Shown piece by piece: positions 13,019-24,275 of a stretch of 64,000 nt of DNA (its first letter is position 1; every line of letters begins with the position of its first letter). This stretch comes from Acanthosoma haemorrhoidale. Its lineage: Eukaryota > Arthropoda > Insecta > Hemiptera > Acanthosomatidae. Below the pieces are notes generated by a model. The model was not told the origin of the DNA, ran no database searches, and saw nothing but the letters and a program-made list of their open reading frames with translations. The DNA is taken from positions 49,001,239 through 49,065,238 of the forward strand of contig OV884012.1 of assembly GCA_930367205.1 (NCBI GenBank), given 5' to 3'. A program made the position numbers and the translations under genes.

Positions 13019-14400
13019 AAAAGAAAGCGACATTAAAGCCGTGTAAGTGTAGTTCATTGCACAGTTTAAAAATGTTTACATGGCGGTTTAAAAATTGTTC
13101 TATTTAAATTCTTTCATTTTAATAATTAATGAGGACTCAATTTGCGAATAGTTTATATTCAGCTCAGGCGTGCCTTATTTCCTGGACTGCAAAGAGATAC
13201 AGACGTGATTTTGATTATCTCTGCAAAGAATCCCATTTAAAAAGTAGCGATTAGGATCTACACCTCTCCTAGCGGTGCCCTATAAAGTAAGAGGAGGATG
13301 AATAAATAAATAAATGAATAAGGAAAGGTCCAAATGAAAAGGGATTCACACACACGAGAAGGGGAAAGGGGCCAGCCCGAATCCAGAAGAAATCGGCGGT
13401 AATAAGATAGTGTGTGTGAGAGGAAGAGGAAAAGCAGAAGAAAGGAAGAAAGAAGAAGAAAAAAAAAGATCGTTTAATTTAGACGGTGAGGTATAAGAGA
13501 AGGAGCGGAGACAGCTCTCCTGTTAAATATGCTAAGTCCTGGTGTCCTCCTGTTTAGTCCCTATTTGTATTCCCTTATTCGTGGCCTGTAAGAGCCGGTG
13601 TCGGTAGGCAGTAAAGAACCTATTGGGCTAATTTGGTTTCGGCCTGGGCCTTTATAAATATTTAACCTCCAACCTCCCCCCCCCCTCTTCTGTCAGTAAG
13701 AATCTTCACCTCTGCCCCTCACCTTGGCCGCTATAATTGGGTCGGCACACCCAATACAAAAACTAGGAAAAACGAGAACTAAAGTCAATTTTTTAACTTT
13801 TCCGCCATGGTATAGCGTTTTGTTCCTTATATTCTTCATTTTAAAATTCAACTCCACAACTCGCTACAACTCTTGCAATGAAGCACCTAAATTTAAGGAA
13901 TTTTTTCTTATCAAAACTGCAGTTTGGCGTAATTCCACATAGGAATTTCTCCTTGAAAAATATATCTATATATATTAAAATTCGTTATTTTATAGTTAAG
14001 AGAACGACTGGAAAATGAGAAAAATAGTTGCATAAATTGACCTACGCTTAGCGTTGAAAATGTATTTTAGTTCACAACAATAAAATTACTTCATTTATAA
14101 CTTTAACAAAATTTTCTTCTGAGCCAATTGCGTCGTCATAAGCAGATGGTTGCAAAGGTTTCGTTATTTACTATGACCTGGAAAAGCAATTACAGCTATG
14201 TGATTTTATTTACTGTAAGTGTACAGAACCAAAAATAATTATCTTAGCTCCCCTATTTAGTAGATTTGGTTGTAGCTTGTGACATTCTTCAAGACAGTCA
14301 ATAATAATAAGCTTGCCTGTGAATGTTATAATGCATAACGGAATGAGATTAGCATTGAAAAAGGGTGGTTTCTTTTATTAAGAAAGTAGTTATTAAAAAC
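13019..14400. other. Intergenic DNA with a purine-rich tract
   Basis: A purine-rich stretch (GAAAG/GAAGAA type) lies at about 13330-13480, followed by a more balanced stretch to about 13730 containing a 10-base C run near 13677. No gene is recognised. Confidence 0.3.
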
Positions 14401-14401
14401 T

Positions 14402-15262
14402 AAAACTTTATTATGATAAAATTACAATAGCCTCATTGGGAAATAAGTAATTGTGATAAATGTTTTCATTCATACCATATTTACAATTCATCATTCACTC
14501 GCTCATTCATACAATATTTACAAACAGCCCAGAGGCCCCCCAAGTCCACATGGTTGTCACCTCTCTCGCGTGCGAAGGAGGAAGCGGAGTCTTGGGAAGT
14601 CCCCCAGCTCCTCCGTCAGCTGCGTCACCGGATTCGAGCCAGCAGAGGCTCACCAAGAGCCACATACGCTCAGGACATGATTGGAGAAACTGGCTATTGC
14701 CAGGACTCCCATTGTTACCTATTTATAGCAGGTCACGAGGCCACTGCCGTTTAAGTCTCCGAGGATAATTATAGTGCAATGACTGTGATAGGATGCTTGG
14801 ATAGGTTGCTATGGAATTTCATGAACTTGGAAGGGTGAGTTTGAGAATGTAAGGTATATTAAGATCATTATGAAGGGTTTTGTTGCTGACGTAATAAGGA
14901 GCATTTACTATTGTTCTCAGGACTTTTAATGGTAAGGATTGGATACGCTTGATGTTCGACTTTTTTGCTATCCTCCATAGCTCTATTCCGTATGTCCATA
15001 TTGGCTTAGGTATCACTTTGTAAATTAGCAATTTGTTTTCTATTGAGAGATGGTATGTCCTTTGACGTAGTCTGTACAGTTTTCCAAAGCGTCTGTTTAG
15101 CCTCGTATGTGGGTTCCAGGTCAGCCGTTTTCCGAGATGGAAGCCTAAGTACCGTACTAACTCGGATACAGAGAGAGAAATGGCATTAAAAGAAACTAGT
15201 GGACAAGTGTTGTGAGGGTGAAGGTAATGTGGGAACATTTTGCTTCATTGACTTTAATCTAC
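14402..15262 (-). mobile_element. Jockey LINE 3' part: ORF2 RT C-terminus and 3' UTR
   Basis: On the minus strand, ORF2 sequence enters at about 15255 with KVNEAKCSHITFTL, then continues one frame away from 15238 as CPLVSFNAISLSVSELVRYL-GFHLGKRLTWNPHTRLNRR. This means a frameshift near 15215. Further Jockey hallmarks are ENKLLIYKVIPKPIWTYGIELW at about 15040-14975 and VLRTIVNAPYYVSNKTLHNDL at about 14930-14870. Around 14780-14740 the RRLKRQWPRDLL terminus is still readable. The 3' UTR carries the family's GTATGAATGAG-type segment and ends near AATAAAGTTTT at about 14402. This is the downstream part of the chimera reaching 17.36 kb. Dead copy. Confidence 0.85.
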
Positions 15263-15520
15263 CATTGGTTGCAACACTGATAATAGAGTAAGGGGGGATG
15301 TGAAGGTGCTGATTGACACTGCAGTTGACTGAAGGAAATCATGTGCTACCAAAGAAACTATGTGATGGAAAATGGAGTTACGGACAATGACAGTGGTACC
15401 TGCGTGTGCTCTTCCATCTGGGTGACCTGTTCGAAAAATCTGGTACTGACGAACTGTAAATGATCATTTACTCGTCTTGTTTCAGTAATGAGAGCTACGT
15501 CAATGTCCCTGTCGTTGAAC
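15255..15520 (-). pseudogene. Jockey LINE endonuclease fragment joined to RT C-terminus
   Basis: The minus-strand translation contains the apurinic-type endonuclease words NDRDIDVALITET (about 15520-15480) and, in shifted frames, HAGTTVIVRNSIFHH and AHDFLQSTAVSISTFTSPLT. These match the part of Jockey ORF2 endonuclease just after its N-terminus, including the IDVALITET strand. It then joins directly at about 15255 to the RT C-terminal part, skipping the rest of the endonuclease and nearly all of the RT (on the order of 2 kb by family norm). At least one frameshift separates the pieces. Its upstream end abuts a Ty3/gypsy RT at 15511-15523. Non-functional. Confidence 0.8.
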
Positions 15521-16162
15521 GGCCAGGAGGTCGTCCATGTATATCTGGGAATAAGACTCCCCAATACCCCTCCAAAATTCGTTCACCGGCCTCTGGAACG
15601 TTATTGGCGCGTTTTTCCTGGTGAATTCGTAGTGCCCCCGCTCGAACGTTAATGCCGTTTTGTGTTGGTCTCTACGACGCATCCGAATTTGATGGTAACC
15701 CGCCTTCAGATCCAGTGTACTAAATATTGTTGCTCCACTTAGTCGGTCCAGGATGTCTTCAAAGCGAGGAATGAGGTATTTTTCATCAATATTATTGTCA
15801 TTTAATTGCTTGTAGGGTATGACAATGTGGTATTTTTTGTCACCGGACGGCCCTTTATTTTTCACTGCCCACAGGGGACTGTTGTATGGAGACGAACTAT
15901 CTACTATGATGCCCTGTCGTTTCAATTCCTCGATTCCCTCCATTATATGCTGTCGCAGCGCCTGCGGGTATCGTCTCGCTTTGATGTACGTCACTCTCTG
16001 CTGCTTCAGCGGGATCTCATGGACTGGTTCCCCCGTCACACACAATATGTCCCCATCCTTGAAAAAAATATCGGCGTATTCTCGCTCAATTTCTCGTTGC
16101 CAGTTCTCCTCCCGATTGATCGCCCCGATTCTCTCCTTTCTGTCCCCACGGTCCCCATACAC
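15500..16162 (-). pseudogene. pol: Ty3/gypsy pol fragment: reverse transcriptase up to YMDD
   Basis: A 220-residue minus-strand frame with clear Ty3/gypsy RT features. It has a primer-grip-side entry (RRYPQALRQHIMEGIEELKR, then GIIVDSSSPYNSPLWAVKN), the motif A stretch FSTLDLKAGYHQIRM with its catalytic Asp, and a catalytic YMDDLL at 15530-15541. Defects are visible. The usual VVDYR-LN block reads IVIPYKQLN, and the MPFGL residues between HYEFTR and KNAP are missing in frame, so the enzyme is probably dead even before truncation. Directly after YMDDLLAVQ the sequence changes into a Jockey endonuclease fragment. No RNase H or integrase follows anywhere in the window. Confidence 0.85.
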
Positions 16163-16500
16163 CAGTATGACTTTTTCCCCAGTTGGTTAGCCCACGTTCC
16201 GTCCCTGCACCTTGCCCCTACCCACTCGAATAGGTCGCACCCTATGATACCTTCGTACTCGCGAGGCATCTTCGCAACCACGTGTATTTTTAAATGTTCG
16301 CTCTTCTCTGTCCACCTATCCAATCCCATCATCAATTTACCTTCGATTTTGCACGGTCCTCCCAGGGTGATAAGCTTACACACGCAAGCTAGGACACCCC
16401 CCCCCCGCTGTCACAATCTTTCCCCGGACTTCCAGGTGAGAATTGTACAGGAACCCGCACTGTCTACTAGGCATCTTACTCTCTCGCCATTCAAATAATG
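16036..16500 (-). pseudogene. Ty3/gypsy protease region
   Basis: The minus-strand translation shows a retropepsin-like layout. CLVDSAGSCTILT (about 16470-16432) stands where DTGAS or DSGAS is expected, a stop-containing stretch near a 10-base C run (16397-16406) follows, then EGIIGCDLFEW (16254-16222), the usual C-terminal I-I/L-G-D-like motif. The active-site Asp-Ser is followed by Ala-Gly instead of Gly-Ala, which should impair catalysis. A one-base frame change at the GGGGAAAAAG run (plus 16171-16180) separates the protease frame from the RT frame downstream. It lies between gag and RT as in Ty3/gypsy pol. Confidence 0.7.
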
Positions 16501-16753
16501 GGCATACCACCGTAATTCCCTCCCTCGCTGTAGTTTCTTAACGTGGTCACCCCTCTGCCAGCTCGCTCCTCAGGCCACCGCTTGTCGTTTCCTTCTTCCT
16601 TCCTTCCGCTGGGTCTCGGTCTCCTTCCTTCAGCCACCACCCCTTTTTTCTCCACTTACCGCTGTTCCTTCCTCTTCCATGCCTGTTGCGGCATTCTCGG
16701 CCTTCCGTAGATAACTTTGGACCACCCTGCCTCTTCTGCCTATAATTTTTCTT

Positions 16754-17188
16754 CTACTTCGAGGGCGCTTGGGCGCACTCAATGATCAATCGGTCTCCCG
16801 GTAGACTATTTTCCTTACCTGTACCCCTGGTCAACTGTACCTTCAGGATGGTCGATAGGAATGTCATCCTGGCTTCCACTTCCACTAGATTCACCGTTTC
16901 TCTCATTTTTTGAGTTATTTTATTGAACTTTGCCAAGAGTTCTCCGGCGTACTGCCCTTTCGTTTGGTTCGTCCGACTGGTTTCCCTGAACATCTGGAAG
17001 ATGTCCTCTTCTGGTGCACATCTTCCTCCGTATGCCTTCTTCAGCCTTTCTTTTACCACGGTGTTTTCGTTGGCCTGAATTAGGTTTAGTGCACTCCTTT
17101 TTACTCTGCACACTAGGTCCGCTTTGATTGATTTTGCGTCGCCAGAATTGAGCAAACCCCCGCTTGCCTTCGCCTCTACCTTTTCCAT
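16754..17188 (-). pseudogene. gag: Ty3/gypsy gag (capsid) fragment
   Basis: A 144-residue minus-strand frame starting at an ATG with an in-frame stop upstream. Residues about 30-110 resemble the retrotransposon Gag capsid helix set: LKKAYGGRCAPEEDIFQMF followed by a spaced helix and TKGQYAGELLAKFNKITQKM. The protein is shorter than intact Gag. Any zinc-knuckle region would lie at 16640-16750, where I see only ECRNRHGRGR-like basic sequence and no full CCHC box. It sits directly upstream of the protease, as expected. Function of the family: assembly of virus-like particles; this copy is broken. Confidence 0.65.
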
Positions 17189-17340
17189 AGTCCTATTACC
17201 ACCTTTGACGAAATGGTTTATATTCTACCTTGTTACTAGGTCACATACCTCCACCAATAATCGTCGCCAATCGGCACCAATAAAACAACAACAAAAAAAA
17301 TTGAAATTTTACTATTTAAGTTGTTTAGTTGAATACTTGT

Positions 17341-17361
17341 AACTCCCGGGGTTCAGCACCA
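17341..17361 (-). other. Candidate LTR-element primer binding site
   Basis: On the minus strand TGGTGCTGAACCCCGGGAG follows what would be the end of a 5' LTR. It lies about 150 bases upstream of the gag ATG, and TGG plus a tRNA-3'-end-like sequence is the usual form. I cannot identify the tRNA, and no clean LTR ending in CA precedes it, so this is tentative. Confidence 0.3.
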
Positions 17362-17783
17362 GTCCCGGCTGTAGGCGATCAAAAAAAGAATAAATAAAGA
17401 GGTTGATAATACAACGCAATGGTTTGTTTTATAACTGGCTTTATACCCTTCTGATCCTCTATATAGACATTACAGGTTGGTTTACCTTAGGCTATGTGGT
17501 ATTAGGCTTAACATTGCCGTACCACTAGCCATAACTTATATGAAGAACGAAATCGAGACGTGTTTGTATATAATAGCGCATGCGCAGAACTGGTTTCTCG
17601 TAATGCATATTTATACCTAGAAATCACACTTTTCTCTATTGCTGTGCAATATTTTCCAAACAGTTAGTGATAATATCAACATTCATTTTCGGAATCAGAA
17701 GACCTTCGAAAAGAGGTGTCACTCAATACAATAAATTTAAAAAGACAAGATCAAAACGCAATTCAGGGTTGTCTAGTATTATT
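17362..17783. other. Flank of the chimeric retroelement, nothing recognised
   Basis: AT-rich sequence that could contain LTR remnants of the Ty3/gypsy element (if the copy were a reverse-transcribed genomic RNA, only R-U5 would be expected here). No second LTR copy is present for comparison. Confidence 0.25.
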
Positions 17784-18377
17784 GTAATCTGAGTCGAATC
17801 TTCATGTTTCAAATTGATTGTATGAAATAGGTTTTGTTTTGGTTATAAATCTGCGAAGAAGTGCTGGAGCCGTTAATTGGCCTAGAGTGAATAATTTCAT
17901 TCATAAATAATTATTAAAATGGTTCCGTGAATCAACCTACGGTTGCAGGGATCGTCTGGGGTGAAACCGTGTTACTCACCCCGGCTCGAGGAAATATAAT
18001 TCTGGCTCGATTTTCACATGGGTATGTTGGCATCTCTTTCCTGAACAGAAAGATAGAGTTGACATTCCAATTCTGTGAGGCAAAAGGGAGATAAGCACCT
18101 CTGGTCCTGACATTGCATCCAGGTTTGGGATTCACACAGCAACGTCGTAACAACTGGTGTGTGAATACAGTGTTCTAACATATAACAAAGCAAATATATT
18201 ACATACATGTATGTACATATTGAGTATTTATATTACTTGAATAAATTAAATTAAATTGTAAACAATTATAAGTGTTTTATATTTATATAACCAATTTTTA
18301 TTATAAGCCGATTCATAACCAAAACAAAACCTATTTCATACAATCAATTTGAAACATGAAGATTCGACTCAAATTAC
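17784..18377. repeat. Long inverted repeat (69-bp arms, 456-bp spacer)
   Basis: The left arm 17784-17852 (GTAATCTGAGTCGAATCTTC ... GGTTATAAATCTGC) is the near-exact reverse complement of 18309-18377. I count about four mismatches, mainly at the outer and inner ends. The spacer is partly GC-richer (17930-18170) and holds no recognisable coding sequence. Possible explanations are a non-autonomous DNA transposon with long terminal inverted repeats or an inverted duplication. No clear target duplication is seen outside the arms. Confidence 0.75.
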
Positions 18378-18584
18378 GATGGTTCTTGAAATTATTGTAA
18401 ACACAAGCTTTTAACTTTTTTTTAATATCACTTTTATAATTAGTCGTGTAATTGTTATTTTTATGTTATGAACTAATTAGACCCAATGATCAGATGACAC
18501 TATTTTTTTTTGGTTACATAAATTATATACTGAATTGTTTGTTAATTATGAATATTTAAATATACGTAAATGTATACACAACTT

Positions 18585-18835
18585 AAGGAAGTGATAGTTG
18601 ACCTCAAATTCAAAAACAGAAAAATTCATTTGGACTATGGTCCAATTCCAAACAGGAAAGGAAAAAATTTAAAGTTTGTATTTCTTTATGGTTGCCACGT
18701 TTTTGTTGAATAGGAATTTTGAAATACTAAAAAACTATTTTAGTTGAGTTAATTCCAATTGCAGCATCGTAAACTGGCCAAAGTTTTCTTCAAAAACAAG
18801 TAGGATTTGTCTTTGTTAAAACCATTTAAATGTGA
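18585..18835 (+). repeat. Unrecognised dispersed repeat (partner at 40.37 kb)
   Basis: Matches 40368-40585 in the same orientation. Shared landmarks in order are GTGATAGT, a CTATGGTCCAATTCCAAACA block, GCCACGTTTTTG-TTGAAT and ATTTGTCTTTGTTAAAACC. Identity is about 65-70% by eye with indels, so the copies are old. No coding capacity or terminal structure is visible. Confidence 0.6.
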
Positions 18836-19432
18836 CTTTCAAGCTTTATTGTTTATAAGCTCTAAGTCCATGTTAATTGAGTGGAGGCCTGTTAAAGAAT
18901 AAGATGAGATTCTCATCCAATTTTGTTAAGCAATTATGTGATGTGAAATTTTGTCATCTCTAAGTACCAGTGTTTTCAGAAAAAACAATTATGCGAAACT
19001 TTTATTTCTTTTTCTCTGTGACCTGGGCTGTAACAAATAAATTACTATAATACACTTTTTATTGTTGAAAAATGTTGCTTTTCAAAAATGAATATTTAAA
19101 AATGATCACCCAAAGTGATAGTGCACCAGTTCTTTTTACACAGATCTCAATTATGGGAATTGATCCTTATGGTCTTAGGTGACCAACTAAATGAAAACAT
19201 GGGTACTTTGAGGAGTTCGATATCACACACTTGTTTCACTGGAAGAGCTGGTATCAGCTCATTGAAACAGGCCTCAACATAATTAACCTAGGCTTAAAAA
19301 GCTCAGTCAACGAAGAGCTTTCTCTAAAAGGGGGATATCTGTGGTCAAGTGATCACGAATAACGATTTCATGAAAAACAGAACTTAATTTAACAACTTTA
19401 AAACAAGCGAAATTTAGCCACCTGAAAGCCCC

Positions 19433-19544
19433 TGTAGCGACCGCTAACTACATAACATAAATCACCCTATACTCTATTGCATATATATTGTAAGCAAAAG
19501 TAAAATAACATGAACTAAATATATTATAAACAAATATAAATCAT
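19433..19544 (+). repeat. LTR-like 5' end, copy 1 (truncated)
   Basis: Begins TGTAGCGACCGCTAACTACA and matches 20134-20245 almost perfectly for 112 bases, then diverges abruptly. The TGTAGCGACC start is LTR-like. The copy has no partner end and no retroviral coding region beside it. Confidence 0.55.
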
Positions 19545-20133
19545 CACACTCCACCACCATACCTCTACACGAGAAGTTCGGTAGCGCGACGGTAAATATA
19601 AAATAAACATGACTGATAAAATATAAATTAATTTTTTTTTTTTTTTAAGTTGTTTCGAAATATACGCTATAATATTTTTATACATTATATTATGACCTAA
19701 AGTTACCACTTGTTACTGTATGTCATTTTATATCATATTTTTTTTTTTCTCGTTCGTAAATATTAACAGCGATCAATAGACCACAACAATTGTAATATAA
19801 AGTTAGTCAAACGTATATGTAAATATGTATATCTAAATACTTTTGGCTGTTTGTAGTTGTTTCATTTTAATTAGCTAACTTGGTCTGTTATGGGGTAAGA
19901 TGTTGATTCTTTTATGGTCATTCATGTGAAAGATAAAAATATTTTTAGTTAAAGGACTATTTAATAGTTTATTTGTAACAATTGTGTACAATTTACAAAA
20001 AGTGTAAATAGTGAGCGTTTAAGAAAGATTGATAGAAATATGTTTGTATTATGTACGTTTTTATTATGCAATATAATTCAATATAAAACAAACTGTCAAA
20101 CTTTACCGAGTATAGGGTAATTTGGGGGAGCTG
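19545..20133. other. AT-rich spacer between LTR-like repeats
   Basis: Simple AT-rich DNA with no coding capacity. At 20108-20123 GAGTATAGGGTAATTT is the inverse, with one mismatch, of a word inside the second LTR-like copy (20161-20176), forming a short hairpin across its 5' edge. Confidence 0.35.
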
Positions 20134-20575
20134 TGTAGCGACCGCTAACTACATAAGATAAATCACCCTATACTCTATTGCATATATATTGTAAGCAAAA
20201 GTAAAATAATATGAACTAAATGTAGTATAAACAAATATAAATCATTGTAAATGTGTTAAGCAATAAAAAAGGCGGAAGCCAAGGAACACGAGAAAGGTCA
20301 GCCAGGTACCCGCCGGGCCTAAGATGCGCGAGGGTATCACAGGTCATAAACAGTCATAACGCTTGCTTGGTTTCAGCTCGAACTCTGAAAACTTGACTAA
20401 TTCTTTATGAAACCTCTGTACCTCTTCTCTTGAACATAGTGCATTGTCGGGGCACATACCTATCATAAATGGAGTCAGATAGTAACGCTGTCATGGAACG
20501 ATTGTCTAGGTTATAAACTCGAACAATCCGCACTCGTCACCAGGGCTAGGGTGATCAGGCACCCCCTAGTGACGA
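20134..20575 (+). mobile_element. Probable solo LTR or LTR fragment, copy 2
   Basis: The first 112 bases repeat 19433-19544. The sequence then continues through an AATAAA signal (about 20261), a GC-richer stretch (GGCGGAAGCCAAGGAACACG and onward) and a final CCCCTAGTGACGACACGACA ending near 20583. The U3-like AT-rich head, central AATAAA and TG...CA-type ends fit an LTR, but I cannot find a matching short TSD, so the right border is approximate. No gag or pol lies nearby. Confidence 0.45.
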
Positions 20576-20589
20576 CACGACAGCACCTT

Positions 20590-23500
20590 CCATGAAAATT
20601 TTGTCTAGTTTCCGATGCTGCAATTGGGTATTATTTGACATTAATGGTTTTTATTTATCACTTCCCATTCTACAAAAAACGTGACAACCTTAAAATACAC
20701 AAACTTTTAATTTACTCCTTAAGTGTTAGATAAAACAAATTCATGCCCTGAAAGTTTTATGCAGGCAACACTTTTCCCACTTCCTTTTGTCTGTATCAGG
20801 TCACGATTTAGACAAATAAGACGTCATTGTGGCATGAATGACGGTCTATCAACTTTAAGTATGCATAAACAATTACGCTAAGAGGGTAAGCACGGAGTAG
20901 AACTAGCAAACAATTTGTAAAAGAAATTTGATAGTATTTGGCTCGTTTTACTGTACAATAAACATAGTCCTTCATTGTGATATGTGACATATTCATTGCT
21001 ATATTTGTGGATAAAATTGCGTAGAGCTGCTATGCGATAAGTCATTTTGTAGGGGCTTTATCACGCCAGGACAATTTTCTGACATTCTTCTCCTTTCTTT
21101 TTTTTTTTATTGGGATAAAAAAATGTAATAAAATTTGTTTTTTGCTTTTCACAAATCGCAGATATCTCCACATTTATAGCATACCCCATTATCCCCTGGT
21201 TTTCTAAAACTTACCTTACCTAATAAATATTCCGATGTCCTAAAATTACATGCTTGCACCCTGTGAACAGTCAGACAGAGAAAAATTAATACGAAGCAAA
21301 TAAGATAGGAGCCTTCATACTATAGTATCTATATTTCATATTTATAAAACATTTGTACCTTTACCACTTCAGCGTTACTGTTAGCTTGTCCTGGAGTTCG
21401 ATAGAAGGATACTAACCAGTAGATACCACCCCTTTACTGTAACCTGTAGAACATATAGGCATTTAATAAATCAAACGAACTATTGAATTTTTTAACCTAG
21501 AATCCAATACCTCCACAAACTAGTTAACAGTGATTGTCATTGAATACCGCCAACCTCTAGACTTTTATTATAATTTTTAGAGCTAAAAACAATACTTTAT
21601 ATTTTTGCGAAGCACTTAACAACAGTCAAACAGTCATTTTAAATAATACTTAATTTAAATGTAATCTAAGCTGATTTAGCGTGTTTTTAGCTGTGGTTTC
21701 TAGAAGTAACAACCCTTTATTTTTTTAATAATTCCTGTACGAGTATTAAAGCATTAAGAATGAATGTTTGACTATTGAAAGTGCATCGCAAAAATATAAG
21801 ACAAGACGTTTTATATCTTAAATAGCATGGAAGATACTGGTGTGTTCAGAAGCTTAAAGAACATAGTTAAGTAGTATGAAGAAAGAAAGGATACTGCTAA
21901 GTAAAACTTGTTATTATCGCTGTTGAAGCTCCACTGACACATTGACGGCCTCATAAAGAGGATAAGGGGTGTTGAAACAAAAGTGTAAACAAATATTATC
22001 ACGGTGTAGTAAAGTAGGTTTATGCAAATAGCACCAAAAAAATGAAGAAAAAACAAGCCAGCCAGCCGGACGGAATGACCGCTGGCAGTATACATGAGTG
22101 TAAGCCCCTGGAAGCCGTAAACCTCTTCAGCAAGCAATAACCACATAAGCTCGCTAGGCTGGCAACAATTATTATTTATACTCTCCCTTTATAGCGACTT
22201 GCGCCATACCATCACTACTTTTATATGCACGCACCCTGTGGCATTCTTCAATGTCCAATTATCTAATACAATTATACTGATCCCCTGCCGGTGGCCAAAA
22301 AAGACGAGTTATATTCTATTAAACCCCATTCCATCCGAGGCTGTATCCACATACGGCAGCCATTAAAAAGCCGTTTGAGATGATATGAAAAGGCTTAGCC
22401 CATTCCGATACTTAATCCTATCAGATTAACAATGTATTCATGAGAGGATTGAATCGTTAAAATAATCCCTGAAGAAATGAAAAAAAAAAATTATTTATTT
22501 AGGAACTTATTACATATTTAAGGAGAAGTCGACCATGAGGGTCGTTGTATTATATTATTATTCTTAAAGACGATGACAGATAAATCGGTCTTTTGTATCC
22601 ACAATATTTTTCAACTAATATTCATTTCTTCCTGTTTTTTCTGTTGAGTTTTATCTTTTGGACTATTTCTTCTTCGGGACTTCATTTTTCGGCATATCTC
22701 TTATTTCTTCGTTGTTGGTTGTTTTTGTCAGTCATAAGAGTTCTTTTCTTTTAAAAAGGACGTTTAAATGTGGTCGGTGTTTTTACTTCAAACCTAGAAT
22801 AGGTCTTGCACTTGATTTTCCTTCATTCGAGTTTCATCGGGTTCATTTATTCATAACCTCCCCATAGCTTACGATAAACCCTCACCGCTGTCAAGAACAT
22901 CAGAACAATTTTTGTCTGAAAGAACCATTCCGTTTTAGCTCCTGTAAGGGTACTAGGTAGGTATAAACATTTTTTAGTCGATCGTATGAAAAGCAATCGG
23001 CCAGAAAAAGTTTAAAGAATTTTCGTTAAACCCAAAAATTTAGTGGAGGTAAGTGAGAAATTAAAAAAAAAAAATTTTATTTTCATTGTTTTTAGATTTT
23101 TTCAATAAGCATCATGCAGGCTCGGAGCATTTATTGCTGCCGTTTCTAGGAAATAATCTCGGAGGCATATCATTAGAGCCACTTGTTCATATGTAATGGC
23201 CAATTATGGTAAACTAGCGCCATTTTTCTGATTTATACTTGTATATGAATAAAAATCGATAGGAAAATAAAATTCACCTAGATGATTATTCATCGACATT
23301 AGTTGCAAGATTCACATGTAACTCAGGTCGATTACGATATGACGTAGAAGCAATGTACTGCAGGACCTACTCAATCAACCAAGAACACTATTTAATCGTC
23401 ATTATTGTTCCAGAAGGACTCGACAATTATCCTCAGAAATCTCGAGATGAGATGACGCAACGCTCATTAAATCCGCGAACTTGATCCAACGCAAACACAT

Positions 23501-24275
23501 AGGACCATAACTCTATAAATACCATTAGTGGAATAATTTTGGACTTTGATTCATCAACAAACCTTTAAGCACTAAGCCGGCCAGTACTTTTGAATAAAGA
23601 CATTTTTCTTTAACTACGCTAACATTGTATACGAAAAGTTAAATAGACTTATCGAGTAATCGGTAACCTAAAAACAACAAGCTCAAACTGAGTACCGTCA
23701 CCGGCCAATCCGAACCACAGAAATTCTGAACCTATGCAGGTATTTTTGAGCCTTTTTGTTTCCCACATTACTTTTTCGAGAGTGTTAAACTAAAAGATAA
23801 CTTACAGGAATGTGATACATTTTCCTGTATTTTGCTGATTACAATATGTGGTAAGGTTGAATGCCAAGTATTGAGGATTATCCAGTTGATGTTTTAGTCA
23901 AAAGGGAAACTATTTTATGAATGAATTTATGGCTGGGGGTGGAAGTCTAATTATTGTGGTATAAACTATTTACAAACATATTTTCATATTTATTCAGCAT
24001 CTTATGGGAATTTAGAGATCATAAGCTAGCGAATCACTTTTATATTTAAATTTTTCGTACCCATCATAAAATAATCAGTGCTTTTCGAGTGAATCTGGGA
24101 ATAAGCGAAATTAAGAACGATCGAATGATTTTTAGGACTACTATCGTAGAACGCCAAAAAAAAAAATCACACAATTAACACGCTCTATAAAGTGGTTTTT
24201 GTATCAATATTTTATATGTTAGATATTTAGCTTCGAGCCTCTCCAATTAATCTTTTTATTGACATATCTTCCTCT
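20590..24275. other. Gene-free intergenic DNA
   Basis: Mostly AT-rich. More balanced stretches lie at about 21810-22450 and 23100-23480; the former includes a 111-codon hydrophobic minus-strand frame (21811-22146) with no recognisable family. No repeat boundary, RNA gene or splice-framed exon is supported. Confidence 0.3.

Noticed and set aside
15806..16498. 230-codon plus-strand frame
   Set aside because: Antisense shadow of the Ty3/gypsy pol relic on the minus strand.
21811..22146. 111-codon hydrophobic minus-strand frame resembling a small membrane protein
   Set aside because: No family, no splice context, no codon pattern; hydrophobicity follows from T-rich DNA read in this frame.
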